The notes under the pieces: model-generated
What the model was told of the DNA's origin: nothing
The model's database searches: none
The model's input: the letters and a program-made list of their open reading frames with translations, nothing else
Position numbers and translations under genes: made by a program
Assembly: GCA_964424355.1 (NCBI GenBank)
Contig: CAYRIO010000013.1
Coordinates: forward strand, 12,638-76,637
Length of the DNA stretch: 64,000 bases
Source of the DNA: CAZEHS01 sp964424355
GTDB lineage: Bacteria > Bacillota > Clostridia > Peptostreptococcales > Acidaminobacteraceae
Reading direction: 5' to 3'
Part shown: in pieces, positions 18,604-26,824 of the stretch
Layout: each line of letters opens with the position of its first letter
Numbering within the stretch: the first letter of the stretch is position 1

Positions 18604-19964
18604 GGACTTTCCTCCAACAACCGTTTTGTCTGCAGATATACCGCGCATTCAACCCGCTTTTTTTCCAACTCGCAGCCAATCCTGTAAGGTTTCAGGACCG
18701 TGCCGTTCTCATGCCAGGCGTTGGCATGGCATCCGCCGCTGCAATAGAAACGTGCCCAGCAATCCTGACAGTCTTCCTTTGTGAAAACCGTCGCCGCTGC
18801 AAATTTGCTGACAATCCCAGTATCGATGGGCTCCTCGGAAAAAACAGACCCCATACAAAAGTCCGGCATCCCAACAAATTGGTGACAGGGATAGATTTCG
18901 CCCTCCGGTGTCACCGCCAGATATTCTGCACCAGCGCCGCAGCCCAACACCCGTTTGATTACACAGGGACCACGATTCAAGTCAATCTGGAAATGGAAAA
19001 AGTTGAAGCCTTCACCTTTCTCTTCTCTTTCCAACATCGCCTCAGCCAGCGCCTCATATTCATTACAGAGCTCCTGGACATCACTATCCTGAAGGGCGTA
19101 GGGTTGATCCTTGGGCGCGACCACCGGCTCAACGGAAACCTGATCAAATCCCAGGTCCGCCAAATGGAGCACATCCTTTGAAAAGTCCTTGCTGAAGCGG
19201 GTAAAGGTTCCCCTTACATAATAGGACTTTCCAGCCCGGGTGGCAACCGCTTCTTTGAATTTTGGAACAATCTTATCGTAGGTGCCGTCACCGCTGATTG
19301 TTTCCCGCATCCGATCGTTGATAGCCTTGCGGCCATCGATGCTGAGGACAAGATTATGCATCTCTTCATTGATGTAGGCGATTTTTTCAGCATCCAGGAG
19401 GACGCCGTTGGTGGTCATCGTGAAGCGGATCACTTTATTGTGCTTTTGCTCCAACGCCCTGCCGTAAGTGACCAGCCGCTTGACGGTTTCGAAATTCATC
19501 AGGGGCTCACCCCCGAAGAAATCCACCTCCAGCTGGCGGCGGTTTCCTGAATTCCTTACCAGGAAATCCAATGCCTTCACACCGGTTTCGTAGCTCATCA
19601 AGGTCCGATGTCCCTCGAAAGCGCCTTGAGCGGCAAAACAGTATTGGCATCGGATATTGCAGTCGTGGGCTACATGCAGGCACAACGCCTTGATTACCGG
19701 GTTATGCCGGCTGAGGCGGTATGCTTCGATCTGGGTATCCTCTGAAAAGAGCTGCCCCAGTCCGATCAGGGAGTCTATCTCCGCAAAGGCCTCCTGAACC
19801 GCCTCTGAATTGAACTGCGCTTTCAGCTCAGCTGCAATTGTGCCTTGGTCAGGATTGGGATAATGGTCCAGCAACGCGTATACCAAGGGGTCCACCACGT
19901 GGATCGCACCGCTGTTGACGTCCATGACGATATGAAGATCTTTTTGAATAAACTTATGAACCAT
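18600..19964 (-). CDS. scfB: SCIFF peptide radical SAM maturase
   Basis: A 454-residue radical SAM/SPASM enzyme. An N-terminal peptide-binding-like region (1-90) precedes CNIRCQYCF (CxxxCxxC, near residue 105), FFGGEPL, and a C-terminal SPASM region rich in Cys with CQDCWARFYCSGGCH. In this family ScfB installs Cys-to-Thr (or similar) thioether links in the ScfA precursor. It lies directly downstream of scfA, separated by a terminator. The start at 19964 has a weak ribosome binding site. Confidence 0.95.
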   Translation of the reverse strand: MVHKFIQKDLHIVMDVNSGAIHVVDPLVYALLDHYPNPDQGTIAAELKAQFNSEAVQEAFAEIDSLIGLGQLFSEDTQIEAYRLSRHNPVIKALCLHVAHDCNIRCQYCFAAQGAFEGHRTLMSYETGVKALDFLVRNSGNRRQLEVDFFGGEPLMNFETVKRLVTYGRALEQKHNKVIRFTMTTNGVLLDAEKIAYINEEMHNLVLSIDGRKAINDRMRETISGDGTYDKIVPKFKEAVATRAGKSYYVRGTFTRFSKDFSKDVLHLADLGFDQVSVEPVVAPKDQPYALQDSDVQELCNEYEALAEAMLEREEKGEGFNFFHFQIDLNRGPCVIKRVLGCGAGAEYLAVTPEGEIYPCHQFVGMPDFCMGSVFSEEPIDTGIVSKFAAATVFTKEDCQDCWARFYCSGGCHANAWHENGTVLKPYRIGCELEKKRVECAVYLQTKRLLEESP

Positions 19965-20020
19965 GATAGCCTGCTTTCCATAATAAATATGAGCGCTTTA
20001 AAAGAGCCGGTAACAGTATA

Positions 20021-20044
20021 AAAAAGCAGCTTGGGCTGCTTTTT
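20021..20044 (-). terminator. terminator between scfA and scfB
   Basis: A symmetrical hairpin AAAAAGCAGC / GCTGCTTTTT with a 4-nt loop and a T-run on the minus strand, seven bases after the scfA stop. It could let much more scfA than scfB be made. Confidence 0.85.
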
Positions 20045-20050
20045 TGTTGG

Positions 20051-20191
20051 TTATTTCTTTTCGCATTCCTGATTAGCGACCGTACAGGACGTTTTGCAGG
20101 CGGACTGACAGGATGTCTGACACTCGCCGCAACCGCCATGAACTGCGCTTTCTTTCAAAGAACCGCTGCTGATGGTTTTGATATGCTTCAT
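20051..20191 (-). CDS. scfA: SCIFF ranthipeptide precursor
   Basis: A 46-residue precursor: MKHIKTIS start, GGCGECQTSCQSACKTSC core, C-terminal NQECEKK. It has exactly six Cys within the last 28 residues, the six-cysteines-in-forty-five (SCIFF) pattern, a nearly invariant ranthipeptide of Clostridia. Each of several Cys is followed or preceded by Thr/Ser acceptors for thioether formation by ScfB. A strong GAGGAGG sits nine bases before the ATG. It is too short for ordinary gene finders and is easily missed. Its biological role is still not settled. Confidence 0.97.
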   Translation of the reverse strand: MKHIKTISSGSLKESAVHGGCGECQTSCQSACKTSCTVANQECEKK

Positions 20192-20223
20192 CGTTGCACC
20201 TCCTCGCTTCATTCACGTGATTA

Positions 20224-20252
20224 TTATAGCACAGGCTTTCCCAGGGTTAAAC
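20224..20252 (-). promoter_or_regulatory. probable promoter of scfA
   Basis: -10 TATAAT (20229-20224), 17-base spacer, weak -35 TTTAAC (20252-20247) overlapping the yajC stop codon. Confidence 0.55.
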
Positions 20253-20528
20253 CTTTTGTTCCGTTTTCTTCTCATTCAAGCTGCCGACAGCCCATCTTTT
20301 CAGGCGGATTGCAGTCTTATCCGAGTTGACTTCCAAGGTGATCTCGTCTTCGCTGACCTTGGTGATCTTACCCACCATGCCGCCGATGGTTACAACCTCA
20401 TCCCCAGCGCGCAGCGCATTGCGCATTGCCTGGATTTTCTTCGCCTGCTTGGTTTTCGGATAGATCAGAACCATATAAAGCAGTACCAGAAATACAGCGT
20501 AGCCAACCATTATCATCGTATTACTCAT
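20247..20528 (-). CDS. yajC: preprotein translocase subunit YajC
   Basis: A 93-residue protein with one N-terminal membrane segment (about 5-22, ending at YPKTKQ) and a small basic cytoplasmic domain with GDEVVTIGGMVGKI, the YajC signature. YajC associates with SecDF. The ATG at 20528 lies six bases after GGGAGGTG; a GTG nine bases upstream falls inside that site. It follows tgt by 55 bases. Confidence 0.95.
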   Translation of the reverse strand: MSNTMIMVGYAVFLVLLYMVLIYPKTKQAKKIQAMRNALRAGDEVVTIGGMVGKITKVSEDEITLEVNSDKTAIRLKRWAVGSLNEKKTEQKV

Positions 20529-20583
20529 AACTTTCACCTCCCTTACATAGGGTATAGTATTCTACACGGATTTGCAAAACCCT

Positions 20584-21699
20584 TTACTTCTCGTTATATT
20601 TTTCGTAAAAACTTTGGCTGAAGTCCAAAAGGGAGTCGGTTTCAATGGCACTCCTGATTCCGGACATCAGGTTTAGCAGGAAGTACAGGTTGTGAGTCGT
20701 CAGCAGTCGGGCAGAGAGGATCTCGTCCTCCTTACACAGATGCCGGATATAGGCCTTTGTATAGTTGGTGCATGTATAACAGGAGCAGTTCGGGTCCAGA
20801 GGCGTAAAATCTTCCTCATGCTTCTTGTTCTTAATGACGACCTTTCCCACGCTTGTCAGTGCCGTCCCGTTCCGGGCAATCCGGGTGGGAAGGACGCAGT
20901 CGAACATATCGACTCCCCTGAGGACCCCTTCGATCAAATGGTCCGGGGTCCCGACCCCCATCAGGTAACGGGGCTTGTCAGCAGGCAGGAGGGGTGTGGT
21001 ATAATCCAACACTTCGTACATCAGTTCCTTGGGTTCGCCAACGCTGAGTCCGCCAATGGCATACCCGGGAAAATCGAGTTCCAGCAGTTCTTTAACACTC
21101 TGTTCCCGCAGATCCCTGTACATGCCGCCCTGAATAATTCCGAAAAGTGCCTGTTTTTCTGTATTCCAATGGGCTTCCTTGCAGCGGGCCGCCCAACGGG
21201 TGGTCCGTTCCAGGGACTTTCTGACGTAGTCATGCTCTGCCGGATAAGGGGCACACTCGTCAAAGGCCATCATGATATCCGAGCCCAGAGCGGTTTGGAT
21301 TTCCACCGCTTTTTCCGGAGAGATGAAATGACGGCTGCCATCGTGATGGGACTGGAATGCCACTCCCTCCTCGGTGATTTTGCGCAGATCGCCCAGGCTG
21401 AACACCTGAAATCCGCCGCTATCCGTCAGGATGGGTCTGTCCCAATGCATGAACTTGTGAAGACCGCCAGCCTTGGCAATGAGTTCATGGCCCGGACGCA
21501 AAAACAGATGGTAGGTATTGCTGAGAATGATCTGTGAGCCGATCTCCTTCAGTTCCTCCGGAGTCATGGCCTTAACCGTGGCCTTCGTGCCCACCGGCAT
21601 GAAGATGGGGGTCTCTATGATGCCGTGGGGGGTATGGATCCGCCCGCGACGGGCGCCTGTCTGTTTGCAGGTGTGAAGCAGTTCATATCTGATCGCCAT
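20584..21699 (-). CDS. tgt: tRNA-guanine transglycosylase
   Basis: A 371-residue bacterial TGT that exchanges guanine-34 for preQ1 in tRNAs with GUN anticodons. Catalytic Asp in LTDSGGFQVFSLG (near residue 90), the second Asp in FDCVLPTR (near 265), and the zinc site C-x-C-x2-C (NCSCYTCTNY, near 303-308) with a later His. It lies 9 bases after queA, the standard queuosine pair. ATG follows AAGGAG. Confidence 0.97.
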   Translation of the reverse strand: MAIRYELLHTCKQTGARRGRIHTPHGIIETPIFMPVGTKATVKAMTPEELKEIGSQIILSNTYHLFLRPGHELIAKAGGLHKFMHWDRPILTDSGGFQVFSLGDLRKITEEGVAFQSHHDGSRHFISPEKAVEIQTALGSDIMMAFDECAPYPAEHDYVRKSLERTTRWAARCKEAHWNTEKQALFGIIQGGMYRDLREQSVKELLELDFPGYAIGGLSVGEPKELMYEVLDYTTPLLPADKPRYLMGVGTPDHLIEGVLRGVDMFDCVLPTRIARNGTALTSVGKVVIKNKKHEEDFTPLDPNCSCYTCTNYTKAYIRHLCKEDEILSARLLTTHNLYFLLNLMSGIRSAIETDSLLDFSQSFYEKYNEK

Positions 21700-21708
21700 T
21701 TTTTCTCC

Positions 21709-22731
21709 TTATATAACCAGCATCGAATCACCGAAGCTGAAAAATCGGTATTCTTTATCAACCGCCTCACGATAAGCCGCCATCACCTGCACCTGCCCAG
21801 CCAGCGCGCAGACCAGCATGATCAGCGTGGATTCCGGCAGATGAAAATTAGTGATCAACCCGTCCACAACCTTGTAGTGGTAGCCGGGATAGATGAAGAT
21901 ATCCGTCCAGCCGGATCCGCTCCGGATGTGGCCGTCCTCATCCCCCAAGGTTTCCAGGGTCCGGGTGGAGGTCGTTCCGACTGAAATCACCCGTCCGCCC
22001 CGGTCTTTGCAGGCGTTGATGGCTGCCGCGGTCTCCGGATCCACGGAATAGAATTCCGAGTGCATCACGTGGTCGGTGATCCGATCCGCCTTCACTGGCC
22101 GGAACGTTCCCAGACCCACGTGGAGGGTCAGGGTCTGGATGTCAACGCCTTTGCTCCGAAGGGTTGCCATCAGTTCATCGGTAAAATGCAGGCCCGCTGT
22201 CGGTGCAGCCGCAGAGCCTGTGGCCTTGGAGTACACGGTCTGATACCGTTCCTTATCTGACAGGGTTTCCGTGATATACGGCGGCAAAGGCATATGCCCC
22301 AGTTCATCCAGTACCTGTTCAAAGGGTTCCTTGCAATCGAATTTAACAATCCGGGTCCCTTCCTCAGCCACACTTTCTACAGTGGCCTTCAGACGCCCAT
22401 CGCCGAAAATGAATTCCGAGCCGGGTTTACACTTGTTCCCTGGCCTGACCAGGGTCTGCCAGGTGTTGAAGCCCACCGCCTTCAGCAACAGGAACTCAAC
22501 CGCCGCCCCGCTGGTCTTATGCCCCAGAAGCCGTGCCGGCAACACCCGGGTGTCGTTCAGGACCAGGCAGTCCCCCGAACGCAGAAAATCAGGCAGTTCA
22601 AAAAACTGCCTGTGCGAAAGGGCACCGCTATTCTTGTCCAGCACCAGAAGTCGGCTGTGATCCCGCTGTTCCAGCGGCGTTTGTGCGATCAGCCGTTCCG
22701 GCAGATCGAAGAAGAAGTCTTTAGTCAGCAT
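21709..22731 (-). CDS. queA: S-adenosylmethionine:tRNA ribosyltransferase-isomerase
   Basis: A 340-residue QueA that transfers and isomerises the ribosyl moiety of AdoMet to preQ1-tRNA, giving epoxyqueuosine. Motifs: DFFFDLPERLIAQTP at the N-terminus, LVLNDTRVLPARL, AAPTAGLHFT, and GVLxLTLHVGLGTFRP-like LTLHVGLGTFRPV. Its ATG overlaps the stop of the SpoIID-family gene (TAATG), so the two are coupled. Confidence 0.97.
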   Translation of the reverse strand: MLTKDFFFDLPERLIAQTPLEQRDHSRLLVLDKNSGALSHRQFFELPDFLRSGDCLVLNDTRVLPARLLGHKTSGAAVEFLLLKAVGFNTWQTLVRPGNKCKPGSEFIFGDGRLKATVESVAEEGTRIVKFDCKEPFEQVLDELGHMPLPPYITETLSDKERYQTVYSKATGSAAAPTAGLHFTDELMATLRSKGVDIQTLTLHVGLGTFRPVKADRITDHVMHSEFYSVDPETAAAINACKDRGGRVISVGTTSTRTLETLGDEDGHIRSGSGWTDIFIYPGYHYKVVDGLITNFHLPESTLIMLVCALAGQVQVMAAYREAVDKEYRFFSFGDSMLVI

Positions 22732-24293
22732 TATTGTAATGTCGTCCCCGTATAGTAGTGGAGCAGAATCTGCTCGTAGTTAAAACCCTGTTCAGCCATG
22801 TTTTTTGCGCCCCATTGGCTCAGGCCCAGCCCGTGACCCCAGCCGTGGCCACTGAAGGTGATGGTATCCCCAAGAGCTTGCGCCGGTGCGATCTGCTCAT
22901 TGCCGTTGATCGTTTTGGCCGAAAGTCCATTCACCTTCACGGCGCTGCTTTCCATGGATCCGTTGACCACGGCAGCGGTTGAAGGCAGATCCGTAAGCCC
23001 TGAACCCTGCTGCACCCGAAGGGCAGCGCCGCCGGCGATATCGAACCAGGTACTTTTGATGTCATTGTATCCCAGCACCTTCCGGGACTGTTCCTTTGTT
23101 AAGGTGACATTCCCCCGACTTCCCTGAACCAATAGCTCCAGCACCCGATCGTTCTGAGACTTTCGGCTGACAGTGACGTTGATAACCGTTCCCACGTCCA
23201 TCTGATTGGCGATAAGCTTTTGTTCGATTTCGGACTTGCTGTACGCCTTGGCCCAATCCGTATTGGGAGCCCCTACCGAATAGGAGTCCTCGACCCCTTT
23301 CAGATAAGGAATGGCAGCACTCCAGACATTTTCACTGTTCTCTGTCTTGCCGCCGCTGTTGGAGTGAAAAAAAGCCTGAACCAGTTTTCCGTCATACATC
23401 AAAAACCGATTGCTGGTTTCGTCCACCGCCTGCCGGCACAGGGGGCTTTCAACCCGATAGCCGCCGTACACCTGACAATCCGGTGTCGCGCACAGGTCAA
23501 ATCCCCTGGATTTATGTTTCCCCATATTGGTGACCGCATAATTCCTGGCCGCTACCGCCTGCGCTTTCAAAGCCTCCAGAGGCCAGTCCGGCGCCATTTC
23601 CTTCGGCAGTACCCCATAGAGGTATTCGTTCAGCGTAACGGTATTGATCAGGGTCAGGTCACTTCCCGAGAACCTGCGGATGACCATGCCGCCCCGATAG
23701 GCCACCCCATTATATTTCAAATAAGGATCCGCCGCAACTTCTTTAAATGCATATTCCGCTTCATTGGCATGATAGACCCAGATCAGCTGCTGCCCGGAAA
23801 GAACCCGGACACGGTCCGGCGAGGGGCCGATCACGGCCATATCCAGTCCGGGGAACTGCCCCTGCAGGGCACCGAGCCTTGCTGACGCCTCTCCTTCTGA
23901 GAGAAAATCTCCAACCAGGAGATTCCACCCTTTCTCATAGTAGGGCACAGAATCCGAAACCCCGTCCCCTACGGTCTGACGGAGGGCATCGTACTGGCCC
24001 CAGTCTCCACTGCCGCTGCCGATACGGATATGCCACGCATAGTCCTTGGAAACCAAGATATCCTTTACCCCGCTGAAACGGGTGATCTCGTTGAAATCCC
24101 CTCCCACAAAGGTCCCGAACCCGATCTCACCGTATCCGGTGAGCTGCACGGACCCCTGTTCCGGGTTATTATAGACCAAGCCGATCCGGATCCGCTCCGG
24201 AGCCTGCGTATCGGCCCAGGATTGGGGAAAAACGACCGTCATAAACAGCATCAGGATCGCTGTCACCGTGAGAATTCTATTCCATGATCGCAT
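22731..24293 (-). CDS. SpoIID/LytB domain secreted protein
   Basis: A 520-residue exported protein with an N-terminal signal peptide (about 1-28), a SPOR-like stretch around residues 110-165, and a SpoIID/LytB domain (about 200-520) with LYGVLPKEMAPDWPLEAL, the YCATPDCQVYGG-like region and C-terminal GHGWGHGLGLSQWGAKNMA. SpoIID is a lytic transglycosylase acting on stem-free glycan during spore engulfment; related LytB proteins act on the vegetative wall. Position in the ruvAB-queA-tgt block is common in Clostridia. ATG 24293 is preferred over an upstream GTG that lies in the ribosome binding site. Confidence 0.88.
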   Translation of the reverse strand: MRSWNRILTVTAILMLFMTVVFPQSWADTQAPERIRIGLVYNNPEQGSVQLTGYGEIGFGTFVGGDFNEITRFSGVKDILVSKDYAWHIRIGSGSGDWGQYDALRQTVGDGVSDSVPYYEKGWNLLVGDFLSEGEASARLGALQGQFPGLDMAVIGPSPDRVRVLSGQQLIWVYHANEAEYAFKEVAADPYLKYNGVAYRGGMVIRRFSGSDLTLINTVTLNEYLYGVLPKEMAPDWPLEALKAQAVAARNYAVTNMGKHKSRGFDLCATPDCQVYGGYRVESPLCRQAVDETSNRFLMYDGKLVQAFFHSNSGGKTENSENVWSAAIPYLKGVEDSYSVGAPNTDWAKAYSKSEIEQKLIANQMDVGTVINVTVSRKSQNDRVLELLVQGSRGNVTLTKEQSRKVLGYNDIKSTWFDIAGGAALRVQQGSGLTDLPSTAAVVNGSMESSAVKVNGLSAKTINGNEQIAPAQALGDTITFSGHGWGHGLGLSQWGAKNMAEQGFNYEQILLHYYTGTTLQ

Positions 24294-24307
24294 CAAGAAC
24301 ACCTCGT

Positions 24308-25366
24308 TTATGATTGCAGGGGGAGATTCATTTCATGATCTGCCCGCATGGTGGACACTTCATCCTCTGTGCGGGGGATTGGCAAGCCCAGGTGCTCGTA
24401 AGCCCGCTTCATGGCTACCCGGCCCCGGGGGGTTCGATTGATGAACCCCAGCTGCATCAGGAAGGGCTCACAAACATCTTCAATGGTGATGCTTTCCTCG
24501 CCCAACGTGGCCGCCAGGGTTTCCAGACCTACCGGCCCGCCCTCGAATTTCACGGCGATGGTTTCAAGCACCTTGATATCCAGAGCATCCAGCCCCAGTG
24601 AATCCACTTCCAGCAGTTCCAAAGCGCGCATAGCCATATCCAGGGTGATGGTTCCGTCCCCTTTGACCTGTGCATAATCCCGAACCCGCTTGAGGAGTCG
24701 GTTGACAATCCGCGGTGTCCCCCGGCTTCGTCCTGCAATTTCCAGAGCAGCCACCGGGTCGATCGCCACATCCATGATCCGGGCAGACCGGTTGATGATG
24801 GTGGTCAGCTCCGCATTGTCATAGAGATCCAGCTTGCAGATGACGCCGAACCGATCCCGCAGGGGCGATGTCAGATTCCCGGCCCGGGTGGTGGCACCGA
24901 TCAGTGTGAACTTCGGCAGATCCAGCCGCACGGACCGCGCCCCCGGCCCCTTGCCGATGACGATATCCAGGGCGTAATCCTCCATGGCGGGGTACAGCAC
25001 CTCTTCAACACTGCGGTTGAGTCGGTGGATTTCATCGATGAACAGGACATCCTTTTCAGACAGGCTGGTGAGGATGGCTGCCAGATCGCCGGCCCGCTCA
25101 ATGGCAGGCCCAGAAGTGATCTTTATATTCACATTCATTTCATTGGAGATGATGTTAGACAGGGTTGTCTTTCCCAGACCCGGAGGGCCATAGAGGAGCA
25201 CGTGGTCCAAAGGCTCCTGCCGCAGTCTGCTGGCTTCGATGAAGATCTCCAGCTTTTCCTTGGTGCGGGATTGGCCTACATAATCCTGCAACCGCTGAGG
25301 TCTGAGGCTCTTGTCATCATCGATGTCTTCACTGTGAAATTCCGGTGCGATGATCCGTTCCATCAT
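24308..25366 (-). CDS. ruvB: Holliday junction helicase RuvB
   Basis: A 352-residue AAA+ motor with Walker A GPPGLGKTT (near residue 61), Walker B LFIDEIHRL (near 110), sensor-1 IGATTRAGNL and the C-terminal winged helix with GFINRTPRGR. It drives branch migration with RuvA. It starts four bases after the ruvA stop. Confidence 0.98.
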   Translation of the reverse strand: MMERIIAPEFHSEDIDDDKSLRPQRLQDYVGQSRTKEKLEIFIEASRLRQEPLDHVLLYGPPGLGKTTLSNIISNEMNVNIKITSGPAIERAGDLAAILTSLSEKDVLFIDEIHRLNRSVEEVLYPAMEDYALDIVIGKGPGARSVRLDLPKFTLIGATTRAGNLTSPLRDRFGVICKLDLYDNAELTTIINRSARIMDVAIDPVAALEIAGRSRGTPRIVNRLLKRVRDYAQVKGDGTITLDMAMRALELLEVDSLGLDALDIKVLETIAVKFEGGPVGLETLAATLGEESITIEDVCEPFLMQLGFINRTPRGRVAMKRAYEHLGLPIPRTEDEVSTMRADHEMNLPLQS

Positions 25367-25369
25367 ATC

Positions 25370-25978
25370 CTACCTCGCCAGCAGTCTGAACGCCTGCTTG
25401 ATTGCTTCTTCCAGACCCAAGGAGTCCATATCCAGCTTCGAAACCGCCGCCTTCGCTTCCTTGGGTGTATAGCCCAAAGCGGTGAGCGCTTGCAGCACCT
25501 CCTGGCCTTTGCCTTCCGGCTTGTCACTAAAAAGCATCGGTTCTTCGCCGCTGGCGTCGAACACCACGGCGAACCGTTTTTTAAACTTGTCTTTCAGCTC
25601 CAGGATCACCCGCTGAGCCGTTTTCTTTCCGATGCCGGGCACCTTCACCAGACGGGCGTCCTCTTCCTGGATGATCGCCGCGATGAGGGTCTCAACTGAA
25701 AGGCCGGAGAGGATGCCGATAGCGCCCTTGGTACCGATCCCACTGACGGAAATCAGATTTTCGAAAAGCTCCAGCTCCATCGTGGATTTGAAGCCGCACA
25801 GCTCCAGATGATCTTCTTTTACGTTCAGCTTCGTGTAGAGCAAGGTATCCGGTGCTTCCCGGTCCAGAGCAGCCAGGGTGTTGGCCGAGGTCATCACCTT
25901 GAAGCCGATGCCGCCGTTCTCCAGAACCAACCAGTCCAATCCGGTATCCGTCACTTTTCCTTTAATATATGCCAGCAT
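25370..25978 (-). CDS. ruvA: Holliday junction DNA-binding protein RuvA
   Basis: A 202-residue RuvA: N-terminal OB fold starting MLAYIKGKV, two helix-hairpin-helix motifs (SVSGIGTKGAIGIL near 75 and VPGIGKKTAQRVI near 110) and a C-terminal RuvB-binding domain. ruvC is not in the cluster. ATG follows GAGGTG. Confidence 0.98.
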   Translation of the reverse strand: MLAYIKGKVTDTGLDWLVLENGGIGFKVMTSANTLAALDREAPDTLLYTKLNVKEDHLELCGFKSTMELELFENLISVSGIGTKGAIGILSGLSVETLIAAIIQEEDARLVKVPGIGKKTAQRVILELKDKFKKRFAVVFDASGEEPMLFSDKPEGKGQEVLQALTALGYTPKEAKAAVSKLDMDSLGLEEAIKQAFRLLAR

Positions 25979-26068
25979 CTGTTCACCTCGTCATTTATCC
26001 TCTAATGATAGCACAAACATACATTCGGGGGGAAGGCTTTCGCGTGAAGTGAAACAGGGTTTTAATAC

Positions 26069-26099
26069 AAAAGAAAGCTCACCGCAGGCACGGCAAGCT
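26069..26099 (-). terminator. terminator after the YjjI/YjjW unit
   Basis: On the minus strand AGCTTGCCG pairs with CGGTGAGCT (9 bp with two G-U) and is followed by TTCTTTTG. Confidence 0.75.
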
Positions 26100-26119
26100 C
26101 TCTTGAAATCAACAGCACG

Positions 26120-26824
26120 CTAGATCATGATGACGCGCTTCAACCCCATTGACACTGCTAAATCTACACACTGTGCCATCAGTTCCGCTGAAGGCGGTTT
26201 CAGCCGCGGCATCATTTCCTTCCGAACCCCGTGGACCCGGTAGCGGATGATCCGGTAAGGCACCTCCGGATCCACTGCGGCAAGCTCCCGGGCAACCCAC
26301 TTCACCGTCGCCAGGGCGTCCGGCTCATCTCCCCGGATAACGGTCCGCACCTCCGCCAGCTGCCCTGCTGCCAATGCGGTATGGAATGTCCGGATCACTT
26401 GCTCGTTACTCGCACCGGTGAGGGCGTGATGCTTATCCGGATCGATGGCTTTCACGTCCACCATCAGCCCATCGGATACCGCCAACAGCTTCCCAAGCTT
26501 CTGGGCACCCATCTGCCCGTTGGTATCTATCAGGATGTGAGCCCCCTTATCTTTCAGGGCAGCACAGAGGGTCAGCAGGAACTCAAACTGAACGGTACAC
26601 TCGCCGCCGGAAAATGTCACCCCGGATATGAATGGTTTGGCTTTCTGGTAGCGTTTGAGGATTTCCTGCAGGGTCATTTCCGGTGCCCCCTCCAAGGGGA
26701 TCGTTTCAGGATTGTGGCAGTACCAGCAGTTGAAATTGCAGCCCTGCAGGAATATCACCATCCGGTTTCCCGGCCCATCCACCGCGCTGAAATCGATGAT
26801 TCGGGCAACTGCCCCCTTATTCAT
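26120..26824 (-). CDS. yjjW: YjjW-like glycyl radical enzyme activase
   Basis: A 234-residue radical SAM activase with CNFNCWYC (CxxxCxxC, near residue 25), SGVTFSGGECT and a late RGDEPD segment, the arrangement of PflA/NrdG/YjjW proteins. It would use SAM to abstract a hydrogen from the glycine of its partner enzyme. It overlaps the YjjI gene by eight bases (ATGAATAA), so that protein is the obvious partner. It is short: there is no inserted eight-Cys ferredoxin-like domain of the kind present in longer activases such as E. coli YjjW. A generic pipeline might call it anaerobic ribonucleotide reductase activase; the neighbour argues against that. Confidence 0.85.
   Translation of the reverse strand: MNKGAVARIIDFSAVDGPGNRMVIFLQGCNFNCWYCHNPETIPLEGAPEMTLQEILKRYQKAKPFISGVTFSGGECTVQFEFLLTLCAALKDKGAHILIDTNGQMGAQKLGKLLAVSDGLMVDVKAIDPDKHHALTGASNEQVIRTFHTALAAGQLAEVRTVIRGDEPDALATVKWVARELAAVDPEVPYRIIRYRVHGVRKEMMPRLKPPSAELMAQCVDLAVSMGLKRVIMI

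Noticed and set aside
20529..22731. preQ1 riboswitch for tgt/queA
   Set aside because: The genes overlap or abut their neighbours and no leader is available.
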